Origin: Alphaproteobacteria bacterium
Lineage (GTDB): Bacteria; Pseudomonadota; Alphaproteobacteria; Caulobacterales; Aquidulcibacteraceae
Reading direction: 5' to 3'
DNA length: 40,843 nt
Assembly: GCA_027485915.1 (NCBI GenBank)
Contig: JAIXQA010000037.1
Location: 1-40,843, forward strand
Below, piece by piece: positions 16,200-23,409 of the stretch (positions are counted from its first letter, which is position 1; each line of letters begins with the position of its first letter). The notes beneath the pieces were generated by a model. The model was not told the DNA's origin. It worked only from the letters and a program-made list of their open reading frames with translations, and searched no databases. The translations under genes and the position numbers were made by a program.

Positions 16200-18920
16200 T
16201 TAGCCCAAGCGGGCAAGTGCTGCTTCATATTTCTGCTTTTCAGCTTCGTAAGTGGCGCGCCGCTCACGCTGCTCTTCGATGACCTCAGCGGGTGCCTTGG
16301 CCACAAAGCCTGGATTGTCGAGCTTACGCGAAACCGTGTCGATTTCCTTAGCACAACGCGCGATCTCTTTGTTAAGGCGGGATTTTTCGGCCCCGATATC
16401 CATCACGCCCGCCAAAGGAATGGCAACAATGGCCTCACCCAGGACAAAGGTCACGCTGCCTGCAGGGGAAGCGTCAGCCACCACCGAATATTCCAAGCGC
16501 GCCAAACGATCGATTTCTGCCTGATAGCGCTCCAAGCGCAGGGCTGTTTCTTTGGAAGCCCCGATTAATAGCGCTGGCACCTTGGCCCCAGCCGGCACAT
16601 TGGTCTCGCTACGCAAGGACCGAAGACCTGTCACTAAATCCACCACCCAACCCACTTCGGCAGCAGCGGCTTCGTCAATCAAGCTGGCATCGAGTTTTGG
16701 CCAGGATTCGCCGATTAAATGCCCTACCCGCTTCGGCCCAAACTCAGCAGTCTTGTCCCACAATTCTTCGGTCACGAATGGCATGAAGGGATGCAGGATT
16801 TTCAAAATCTGGTCGAGGACCCAAGCAACGGTCCGACGCGTCTCGGCCTTGGCTTCTTCATCTTCACCATTGAGAAGCGGTTTGACAAGTTCAAGATAGA
16901 GGTCGCAAAACACGCCCCATACAAAAGAATAATTGGTCTGGGCGGCTTCATCGAACCGGTGGGTTGCAAGGGCTGCTTCCACGCCATGGGCGGTCTTGGT
17001 CAATTCTGACACAATCCAGCGGTTGAGCGTGTGCTTGACGGTCCCGGGGTCAAAGGCTTCCCACAACGTGCACTCATTCATCTGAGCAAATCGCGCCGCA
17101 TTCCACAATTTCGTGCCGAAATTGCGATATCCTTCAACGCGCTTGTCACTCATGCGGATATCGCGACCGGGTCCCGCGGCAATGGCCAAGGTAAAACGCA
17201 AAGCATCGGCCCCATAGGTATCAATCAAAACCGTTGGGTCGATGATATTGCCTTTGGACTTTGACATTTTCTTGCCGTGCTCATCGACCACGCGAGAGTG
17301 GATCACGACAGTGGAAAATGGTGCTTTGCCGGTGAAGTGGCAGCCAAACATCATCATCCGGGCAACCCAGAAGAAGATGATGTCAAACATGGTAACCAAG
17401 GTGCTGGTGGGGTAAAAGCGGTCCATCTCGGGTGTAGCTTCTGGCCAGCCCAAAGTTGAGAACGGCCAGAGACCGGACGAAAACCAAGTATCCAGCACGT
17501 CTTCATCTTGAACCAGAGCCACCTCGCGGCCATGCTTAGCTTTTGCCGCGGCTAGGGCTTCCGCTTCAGTTTCTTCGACGAAAATATTGCCTTCATCATC
17601 ATACCAAGCCGGGATGCGGTGCCCCCACCAAAGCTGGCGCGACACACACCACGGCTCGATATTGCGCATCCATTGGTAGTAGGTGGCAGTCCAGCTTTCG
17701 GGAACGAATTTGGTCTCGCCACTTTCCACAGCTTTGAGCGCATTGACGGCAAGCTTAGCTGCGTCGACATACCATTGGTCCGTCAACATTGGCTCAATCA
17801 CGACGTCTGACCGCTCGCCCAATGGCTGGGTGATCAGCTTGTCTTCAACCTTCAGCATCAAGCCGCGTGCATCAATGTCGGCCACGACTTGCTTGCGCGC
17901 CTCAAACCGATCCAATCCCCGATAAGCTTCGGGAATATAGTCGGCGTCCAGCATCCGGCCCTTGGTGTCGAGCAGCACGAACATCTCAATATTGTGGCGA
18001 CGAGCGACTTTATAGTCGTTAAAATCATGCGCCCCGGTGATCTTCACCGCGCCAGAGCCGAAATCTGGATCGGGATATTCATCGGCAATGATCGGGATCA
18101 ATCGATCCGCCAAAGGCAGGAGGCAACGCTTGCCGACAATGGAAGCATAGCGCTTGTCGCTGGGATGAACGGCGACAGCACCATCGCCCAACATAGTTTC
18201 AGGCCGTGTTGTGGCGATCGAAATATAGTCTCTTGTTTCAAATTCTGTTGGCTCGCCATCCTCATCGAACGCGGTAGGGAATTCATAGGTTTCGCCATTT
18301 TCCAGCGGATATTTGAAGTGCCAGAAATGCCCTGCGCGCTCTTCATTGACCACTTCTAGGTCTGAGACAGCCGTTTCAAAGTGCGGGTCCCAATTCACCA
18401 AGCGCTTGTCGCGATAGATCAGACCTTCCTTATGAAGTTGAACAAATACTTTGCGCACAGCCGCTGACAGGCCATCATCCATGGTGAAGCGCTCGCGGCT
18501 CCAATCACATGAGGCGCCCAAGCGTTTGAGCTGGGTGGTGATCGTCCCACCGCTTTCGGCTTTCCAAGACCAAACGCGCTCGAGGAACTTTTCCCGACCC
18601 ATCCCACGGCGCGTTTCATTGGTACCCGATTGCGCCATCTGGCGCTCCACCACCATTTGTGTCGCGATGCCTGCATGGTCTAGGCCCGGTTGCCATAAGA
18701 CCGATTTACCACGCATGCGCTCAAAGCGGCACAAAATGTCTTGCAGGGTGCAATTGAGGGCATGGCCGATGTGCAGCGATCCCGTCACATTGGGCGGTGG
18801 AATAACAATAGAGAAAGTTTCCGCGTCTGGATCGGCTTTTGGCTTAAAGGCGCCAGATTGTTCCCATGCCGCATATAGACGAGGCTCAGCGGCTTGAGCG
18901 GAGAAATGACTTTCTAACAT
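16200..18920 (-). CDS. valS: Valyl-tRNA synthetase
   Basis: A 906-residue class Ia synthetase. The HIGH motif is in NVTGSLHIGHALNCTL, the KMSKS motif in KKMSKSKGNIIDP, the editing (CP1) region includes ATTRPETMLGDGAVAVHP, and a C-terminal coiled-coil arm (about the last 65 residues, KSRLNKEIARCAKEIDT...) is typical of ValRS. It charges tRNA-Val; a tRNA-Val gene is at 9108. It follows popZ on the same strand after about 145 non-coding bases. Confidence 0.96.
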   Translation of the reverse strand: MLESHFSAQAAEPRLYAAWEQSGAFKPKADPDAETFSIVIPPPNVTGSLHIGHALNCTLQDILCRFERMRGKSVLWQPGLDHAGIATQMVVERQMAQSGTNETRRGMGREKFLERVWSWKAESGGTITTQLKRLGASCDWSRERFTMDDGLSAAVRKVFVQLHKEGLIYRDKRLVNWDPHFETAVSDLEVVNEERAGHFWHFKYPLENGETYEFPTAFDEDGEPTEFETRDYISIATTRPETMLGDGAVAVHPSDKRYASIVGKRCLLPLADRLIPIIADEYPDPDFGSGAVKITGAHDFNDYKVARRHNIEMFVLLDTKGRMLDADYIPEAYRGLDRFEARKQVVADIDARGLMLKVEDKLITQPLGERSDVVIEPMLTDQWYVDAAKLAVNALKAVESGETKFVPESWTATYYQWMRNIEPWCVSRQLWWGHRIPAWYDDEGNIFVEETEAEALAAAKAKHGREVALVQDEDVLDTWFSSGLWPFSTLGWPEATPEMDRFYPTSTLVTMFDIIFFWVARMMMFGCHFTGKAPFSTVVIHSRVVDEHGKKMSKSKGNIIDPTVLIDTYGADALRFTLAIAAGPGRDIRMSDKRVEGYRNFGTKLWNAARFAQMNECTLWEAFDPGTVKHTLNRWIVSELTKTAHGVEAALATHRFDEAAQTNYSFVWGVFCDLYLELVKPLLNGEDEEAKAETRRTVAWVLDQILKILHPFMPFVTEELWDKTAEFGPKRVGHLIGESWPKLDASLIDEAAAAEVGWVVDLVTGLRSLRSETNVPAGAKVPALLIGASKETALRLERYQAEIDRLARLEYSVVADASPAGSVTFVLGEAIVAIPLAGVMDIGAEKSRLNKEIARCAKEIDTVSRKLDNPGFVAKAPAEVIEEQRERRATYEAEKQKYEAALARLG

Positions 18921-19064
18921 GTGTGTCCCGAGTGAATATGGTGTAGGTGCCGGGGAACAACCCCATAGGCACCAAACAAAAGCGACGCTGGCATATCATG
19001 CCAACGCCGTTCTTTTGAAGACTTTCTGCTGTTGGAAGCAGCCCAATCGGCTGAAAGGATTGCC

Positions 19065-19667
19065 TCAGAAGGAGCGACGGGCAATCCGTGCGACTTCAGC
19101 TTCGACTTTTTCTTCCACGATACGGGGCAAATTCGCATCGAGCCAGTCTTTCAGCATTGGCTTGATCAGTTCACCAACCATGGCTTCCACCGTATTGCCA
19201 GAGATAAACACGCCAGGCAGGGTGGTGTTTGGTGCCAATTTTTGGAAGACCGTCGACGCCTTGTCTGCGACCGGATCGCTTACCAAGCCCTGATCGAAGG
19301 GAAATGCCGTGGGTGCAGGCTCTGGCGCATAGACCGGTGCCGGTGCTGGGGCTGCTGCGACAGGCGCAGGTGGCGGTGCCGGGGCTGGTTGAGGCTCTTC
19401 CCAACGGTCCTCGACGATGATTTCTTCAAGCGCAACCTCAGGCTCATCATCCACGGGCAAGGCGTCGAAGTCGAAGTCAGGCGAAACCGTTTCCGGCAGA
19501 TCCATGACCGGCTCGTTCAATTCCAAAACCTCATCGCCGAAATCCGGCTCTGCTGCCGAAGGCGCGGCCTCATCGGAGGCACCAGTGTCATCTTCAGAAA
19601 TAATCCGGCGAATTGAAGCCAGAATTTCTTCCATAGTCGGTTCGGATTGTGCGTCTGCGGCGCTCAT
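19065..19667 (-). CDS. popZ: PopZ-type polar organising protein (DUF2497)
   Basis: A 200-residue protein with three parts as in Caulobacter PopZ: a conserved N-terminal helix (PTMEEILASIRRIISEDD), an acidic and Pro/Ala-rich middle (residues about 30-125, with PAPAPPPAP runs), and a conserved helical C-terminus (VFQKLAPNTTLPG, then GELIKPMLKDWLDANLPRIVEEKVEAEVARIAR). PopZ self-assembles into a polar matrix that anchors ParB and other proteins; the C-terminal helices drive assembly and the N-terminal helix binds clients. ATG at 19667 has GGGGA 5 bases upstream. Position before valS matches Caulobacter. Slightly longer than the Caulobacter protein. Confidence 0.85.
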   Translation of the reverse strand: MSAADAQSEPTMEEILASIRRIISEDDTGASDEAAPSAAEPDFGDEVLELNEPVMDLPETVSPDFDFDALPVDDEPEVALEEIIVEDRWEEPQPAPAPPPAPVAAAPAPAPVYAPEPAPTAFPFDQGLVSDPVADKASTVFQKLAPNTTLPGVFISGNTVEAMVGELIKPMLKDWLDANLPRIVEEKVEAEVARIARRSF

Positions 19668-19764
19668 AATATCCCCATTGTGTGCGAATCGCACATGAAG
19701 TTCAGTAAGCTAAACTGGATTGCCAATTAAAGTCTAGCGATGGCTCGAATCTGACAACAATTCG

Positions 19765-20373
19765 TTAAAATGCAAATGCTGGCGCGACAGAAAAGCCAGG
19801 TAATTGAGGTACGGTCGCATCGAATACCACGCGCCCAGCGACACTTTCCCCGCTCTTGGTAAAGATATTCGCGGTGCCCATCGGGCCCTTTAGCAAAATG
19901 ACGCATAAGCGGCCCTGTTCGCCCAATATCTCTGTCCACGCGTCTGGAAAGGTCTCAACCCCGCCATCCACAAACACGACGTCAAATGGACCGGCCGGAG
20001 GGGTATCCAAGGGCCCAACGACGCTGGTCACGCCAGGAATGGCGACCGATATATCATCCAAAATGGTAACATTGCAGCCCAAAGCCGCAAACACAGCCGC
20101 GCTATAGCCCCCCGCGCCACCAATCACCAGAACCCGCTCGCCCGCCATCACATGGGCAGCTTGGGCCAATTTCGAAAAGTCGCGCGGCTTCCACAACCAG
20201 CGACCTGATGGCGTCGGCGATGTCACTTCTGCATAGGCGAAAGCGCGCTTTTCAGCGACGACAAATTGCTCGCGCTCGACGACCCGCATCGCGCCTTGTA
20301 GCGCCAAGTCGCTGACATCATTGGTACGAACCTGGCTTTCGATCATCGTGTCGCGTGCTGCCGCAAAGTCCAT
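19765..20373 (-). CDS. Protein-L-isoaspartate O-methyltransferase-like protein
   Basis: A 202-residue protein with the Pcm-like N-terminus (MIESQVRTNDVSDLALQGAMRVV), SAM-binding motif I as VLVIGGAGGYSAAVFAALG, and the PCMT-like C-terminus. The motif I Glu of typical Pcm (VLEIG) is Val-Ile here, and the overall length is short, so isoaspartyl repair activity is uncertain. In Caulobacter a similar gene precedes a TolC-family gene and popZ; here popZ follows directly with about 100 bases between. Confidence 0.75.
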   Translation of the reverse strand: MDFAAARDTMIESQVRTNDVSDLALQGAMRVVEREQFVVAEKRAFAYAEVTSPTPSGRWLWKPRDFSKLAQAAHVMAGERVLVIGGAGGYSAAVFAALGCNVTILDDISVAIPGVTSVVGPLDTPPAGPFDVVFVDGGVETFPDAWTEILGEQGRLCVILLKGPMGTANIFTKSGESVAGRVVFDATVPQLPGFSVAPAFAF

Positions 20374-20578
20374 GTCGGTCCCCGTACCTGTGCTTAAAGT
20401 GTGTCAATTGACTGTCGAAACTCATTACAAGGAATTGGGCGGTGCGGGCAAGAATGGATAACTGTCCAAAGTCGGCAATATTTTGGTTGAGTTACAGCTT
20501 GAACCTGCAGACATTTATTGCTGCTTAAGGCCTGCTCTGTTACATCGCCCGTCCACCCGCTTGCTTCTGCGTCCAGAA

Positions 20579-20652
20579 GGCCTCGTGGCGGAGTGGTGAC
20601 GCAGCGGATTGCAAATCCGTGTACCCCGGTTCGATTCCGGGCGAGGCCTCCA
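20579..20652 (+). tRNA. tRNA-Cys (anticodon GCA)
   Basis: Acceptor stem GGCCTCG/CGAGGCC, anticodon stem GCGGA/TCCGT around TTGCAAA, T arm CCCGG/CCGGG with TTCGATT. The anticodon GCA is cysteine. CCA is encoded at the 3' end. Confidence 0.95.
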
Positions 20653-20688
20653 AATTCTCCGCAAGTACAGGCCCAGAGAGTATTGGAA

Positions 20689-21162
20689 TTACCTTTGTGG
20701 AATATTTGCGTGCGGAATATCATCTCCTAGCAAATACCGTGGCCCAGCGCCGTTTTTGGCGGCCCGGTCATTTGGATTAAATAAAGCGCAGGTCTCCAAG
20801 GAGAGGCATCCACAGCCAATACAGCCGTCCAAACGGTCCCGCGTTTTGGTAAGCGCTAAGATTTGTTCATCCAACCGATTAGCGATCGCTTGGCTGATCA
20901 TGCGCCAATCCCGTGCATTGGGTGCGCGGCCTAAAGGCAGGCGATTTAATTCCGCTTTGATCTCTTCCAAGCTTAAACCCAGTTGTTGGGCGATTTTGAT
21001 GAAAGACAAGCGACGGATATCGGCGCGATGATAGCGCCTTTGTTGGCCGGCACTGCGGTGGGCCACAATCAGTCCACGCGCTTCGTAAAACCTTATCGCC
21101 GAGACTGAAAGCCCAACACGCGAGGCAATCTCGCCAATACTCAATAAGTCTGCTGCTTGCAC
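20689..21162 (-). CDS. soxR: SoxR, redox-sensing MerR-family activator
   Basis: A protein of about 157 residues with a MerR-type helix-turn-helix (LLSIGEIASRVGLSVSAIRFYEARGLI), a dimerisation helix, and the [2Fe-2S] cluster motif CIGCGCLSLETC (C-x2-C-x-C-x5-C) that defines SoxR. Oxidation of the cluster by redox-cycling compounds or superoxide activates transcription. The start is uncertain: GTG at 21162 follows GGGAA, while ATG at 21213 would put the SoxR box inside the coding region. The SoxR box at 21190-21207 lies between this gene and a divergent VOC gene, so that gene is the likely target, with soxR itself possibly autoregulated. Confidence 0.88.
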   Translation of the reverse strand: MQAADLLSIGEIASRVGLSVSAIRFYEARGLIVAHRSAGQQRRYHRADIRRLSFIKIAQQLGLSLEEIKAELNRLPLGRAPNARDWRMISQAIANRLDEQILALTKTRDRLDGCIGCGCLSLETCALFNPNDRAAKNGAGPRYLLGDDIPHANIPQR

Positions 21163-21185
21163 TGCAAATTCCCGCACTCTGAAGC

Positions 21186-21216
21186 TTGACCTCAATCTAA
21201 GTTGAGGTTGCATAAG
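21186..21216 (+). promoter_or_regulatory. SoxR box within a -35/-10 pair driving the VOC gene
   Basis: CCTCAA-TCTAAG-TTGAGG at 21190-21207 is a perfect inverted repeat of the SoxR-box type. TTGACC at 21186-21191 and CATAAG at 21211-21216 form -35 and -10 elements with a 19-base spacer, the overlong spacing expected of MerR/SoxR-activated promoters. It faces the gene at 21305. Confidence 0.85.
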
Positions 21217-21304
21217 GCCATCTGTCAAGTGACCCCAAACCGTGCGCCGCTCTCTGTCCATCTCGATCCAGATCGCGCGCACCACCCAATTAGGAGCTTT
21301 TCAG

Positions 21305-21700
21305 ATGACCCAATCCTTTCTTGAACATGTGAATGTCACCGTCGCGGATGCTGATCAGACGGCGGCTCTCTTGGTAGATGTGTTTGACTGGCACATCCGC
21401 TGGTCGGGCCCTGCCCGCGATGGCGGCTACACAGTCCATGTCGGTACCGAGGAGCAATATCTGGCCGTGTACCGCCCATCAGAGGGGCAAAGCCGCGACT
21501 TCCCCAAAGGCGCGCCCCTCAATCACCTGGCGATTGTCGTAGATGATCTAGATGCCGTTGAAGCCAAAGTGGTCGCTCGGGGCCTGACGCCCTTTAACCA
21601 TGGCAATTATGCCCCTGGGTGCCGTTTTTATTTCTTTGACGACAATGGCATTGAGTTTGAAGTTGTGTCCTATCGCTGCGGCAGCGCCCAAAGGGCCTAA
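21305..21700 (+). CDS. VOC-family (glyoxalase/bleomycin resistance-like) protein
   Basis: A 131-residue vicinal-oxygen-chelate protein with one pair of beta-alpha-beta-beta-beta modules: SFLEHVNVTVADADQTAALLVDVF at the N-terminus (His metal ligand in EHVN), PLNHLAIVVDDLDAVEAKV in the second module, and YFFDDNGIEFEVVSY (Glu ligand) at the end. AGGAG sits 8 bases before ATG at 21305. Members isomerise methylglyoxal adducts, bind antibiotics or cleave rings; control by SoxR points to detoxification of redox-active compounds, which is an inference. Confidence 0.85.
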   Translation: MTQSFLEHVNVTVADADQTAALLVDVFDWHIRWSGPARDGGYTVHVGTEEQYLAVYRPSEGQSRDFPKGAPLNHLAIVVDDLDAVEAKVVARGLTPFNHGNYAPGCRFYFFDDNGIEFEVVSYRCGSAQRA

Positions 21701-21960
21701 AGTCGCGCAAAGGCGCAAATTTTATGCCCCTCAGGTGATCGCAAATAGGCCCCATAGGTCATGCGGTCGCCACTCGGGCGTGGCCCGGGCACCCCCTCAT
21801 CCTGGCCACCGGCCAAAAGCCCCGCGGCATGAAAGGCGCCAACCGCAGAAGGCGTTGCGGCGCGAAAGCCAATCGTGCCGCCATTGCCCGCCGCAGCATT
21901 TTGCCCGTCCAGCGGCCGCATCACCAAAAACGCCCCCGCCTCTGCGTAACAACCTATTCT
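21697..21960 (-). pseudogene. 5'-truncated VOC-family gene remnant
   Basis: Reading from about 21960 leftwards the frame encodes YAEAGAFLVMRPLDG, then GNGGTIGFRAATPSAVGAFHAAGL and the ending YGAYLRSPEGHKICAF, which is the C-terminal two-thirds of a VOC protein. The first 40-60 residues, including the first metal ligand region, are missing: an in-frame TAA precedes the remnant and no good start is seen. Just beyond the break lies a copy of the dispersed repeat (22038-22153). Its stop overlaps that of the convergent VOC gene. Confidence 0.65.
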
Positions 21961-22037
21961 AGATACTGGGGTTTACCATCAGGCTGGACAGTCATTACCA
22001 CTAAACACCCTTGTCCAATGGCTTGTCCATCATACGA

Positions 22038-22153
22038 GGGGTGCAATCGGCTACGCCGACGCGCGAAGCGCGCCCCTTGACGCCCCCTCTTGCGCGCTCA
22101 CACTCAGGAACGGCCTTTGCCTAGGCAGAGCCCGTGGCAAAGGCCGTCCAGGT
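22038..22153. repeat. Dispersed structured repeat, copy C (partial, inverted relative to copies A and B)
   Basis: Matches the reverse complement of copy B (31960-32155) from its central hairpins to its end: GTGCAATCGGC, a GCGC-GAA-GCGC hairpin, CTTGACGCCCC, CTTGCGCGC, CACACTC, and the end GTGGCAAAGGCCGTCCAGGT. It contains its own perfect 10-bp inverted repeat GGCCTTTGCC/GGCAAAGGCC (22112-22145). The left arm of the outer stem is lost. Confidence 0.65.
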
Positions 22154-22187
22154 GAAAAACTTTCTCCAAGATCGCGGCACACGAGGT

Positions 22188-22211
22188 GGTGCAGTCCTGT
22201 CGGACTACACC
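22188..22211. repeat. GGTGCA-type intergenic palindrome, copy 4
   Basis: GGTGCAGTCC-TGTC-GGACTACACC, arms of 10 bases with one mismatch, just right of the dispersed repeat and upstream of the nitroreductase at 22384. Confidence 0.6.
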
Positions 22212-22383
22212 CTACAAGTTGGCTTCATAAACGTCCGCTTTCAATCAACCGTCAGCCAGCCCAAACAAACCGCCACTTTGGCCAACCCGTTGCTGCCTTA
22301 CAGTGCCCCCTATTCCATCGCGCGCCCATCCACCCCAGATGACACTCAATCGGCATCGTGCTGATCACCAAAAGGAAATTGTT

Positions 22384-23016
22384 ATGCTAATCGATCAGCT
22401 CAAATGGCGCTATGCAACCAAGAAAATGGACCCCAGCAAGAAAGTCCCCGAAGACAAAGTTGCGGCAATCCTTGAAGCTATTCGCCTGACGCCAACCTCT
22501 AGCGGCCTGCAGCCCTATGAAGTGATTTTGGTCACCAATCCCGAAGTTCGCGCGCAAATCCAGGCTGCAGCTTGGAATCAAGCCCAAATAACCGATGGCT
22601 CCCACCTGTTGGTCTTCGCCGCTTGGGACAATTATACCGCGGATCGTATCAACCATATGTTTGACCTGACAAACGAAATTCGTGGCTTCAAGAACGAAGG
22701 CTGGGAAAACTATCGCAACATGCTGCTCGCAACCTATCCGCAGCGCGATGGGGAAACCAATTATCAGCATGCCGCCCGTCAAGCCTATATTGGCGTGGGT
22801 GTGGCCATGGTTGCTGCGGCCGAAGCCGAAGTGGATGCGACCCCGATGGAAGGCTTTGACCCCACAGCGGTTGATAAGATTTTGGGCCTCGGTGAGCGCG
22901 GCCTGCGCAGTGTTGTCATCATTCCCTTGGGCTATCGCCAAGAAGAGGGCGATTGGCTGGTAAATCTGACAAAAGTGCGCCGTCCGACTGCCGATTTCGT
23001 CACCGAAGTACGCTAA
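22384..23016 (+). CDS. NAD(P)H-dependent nitroreductase (NfsB-like)
   Basis: A 210-residue FMN enzyme: LIDQLKWRYATKKMDPSKKV (phosphate-binding Arg/Lys), RLTPTSSGLQPYEVILV, SHLLVFAAWDNYT and the C-terminal ILGLGERGLRSVVIIPLGYRQEEGDW. This layout is that of NfsB/DrgA-type oxygen-insensitive nitroreductases or quinone reductases, and differs from the shorter nitroreductase at 14082. AAAGGAAA lies about 8 bases upstream of ATG at 22384. Two hairpins follow the stop. Confidence 0.88.
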   Translation: MLIDQLKWRYATKKMDPSKKVPEDKVAAILEAIRLTPTSSGLQPYEVILVTNPEVRAQIQAAAWNQAQITDGSHLLVFAAWDNYTADRINHMFDLTNEIRGFKNEGWENYRNMLLATYPQRDGETNYQHAARQAYIGVGVAMVAAAEAEVDATPMEGFDPTAVDKILGLGERGLRSVVIIPLGYRQEEGDWLVNLTKVRRPTADFVTEVR

Positions 23017-23091
23017 ATACAACCCACATCATACTCATGGGTAATATTGATATTAACCAAACATTAAGGTTAGAATCATATTAACTGGTCC

Positions 23092-23108
23092 TGTCTTCTC
23101 AGGAAGAC
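23092..23108. repeat. Short hairpin TGTCTTC/GAAGACA
   Basis: A perfect 7-bp inverted repeat with a 3-base loop (TCA plus G), 25 bases ahead of the terminator at 23131. It might help to terminate or protect the 3' end of the nitroreductase transcript. Confidence 0.4.
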
Positions 23109-23130
23109 ACCCCACCATACCCGATCTTAA

Positions 23131-23163
23131 CGGGGGGCCCGCAACGGCTCCCCGCTTTTTTTG
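23131..23163 (+). terminator. Rho-independent terminator after the nitroreductase gene
   Basis: Stem CGGGG-GCC/GGC-CCCCG with small bulges and loop CGCAAC, followed by CTTTTTTT. Located 115 bases after the stop at 23016. Confidence 0.8.
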
Positions 23164-23276
23164 AGTTTCTGGTTTTTGAATGCCTGAGATGCGCTGATCT
23201 GCAGCTTGCTGCATTCAAACCGCATCAAAGGCTTGCACGATCCGAAGGTGGCGGTATAAGGCGCGCCTCCAAGTGT

Positions 23277-23352
23277 TCCCCGATAGCTCAGTTGGTAGAG
23301 CAAGCGACTGTTAATCGCTTTGTCGTAGGTTCGAGCCCTACTCGGGGAGCCA
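23277..23352 (+). tRNA. tRNA-Asn (anticodon GTT)
   Basis: Acceptor stem TCCCCGA/TCGGGGA, D arm GCTC/GAGC, anticodon stem AGCGA/TCGCT around CTGTTAA, T arm GTAGG/CCTAC. The anticodon GTT is asparagine. CCA is encoded. Confidence 0.95.
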
Positions 23353-23409
23353 CTTTCCTCCATCCCAAAAAATCCAACAACTTAGACCCTTGCGGGTGGC
23401 GCTTGGCCC

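Noticed and set aside
20394-20723. Minus-strand open frame across tRNA-Cys
   Set aside because: It covers a certain tRNA gene on the other strand and shows no protein features.
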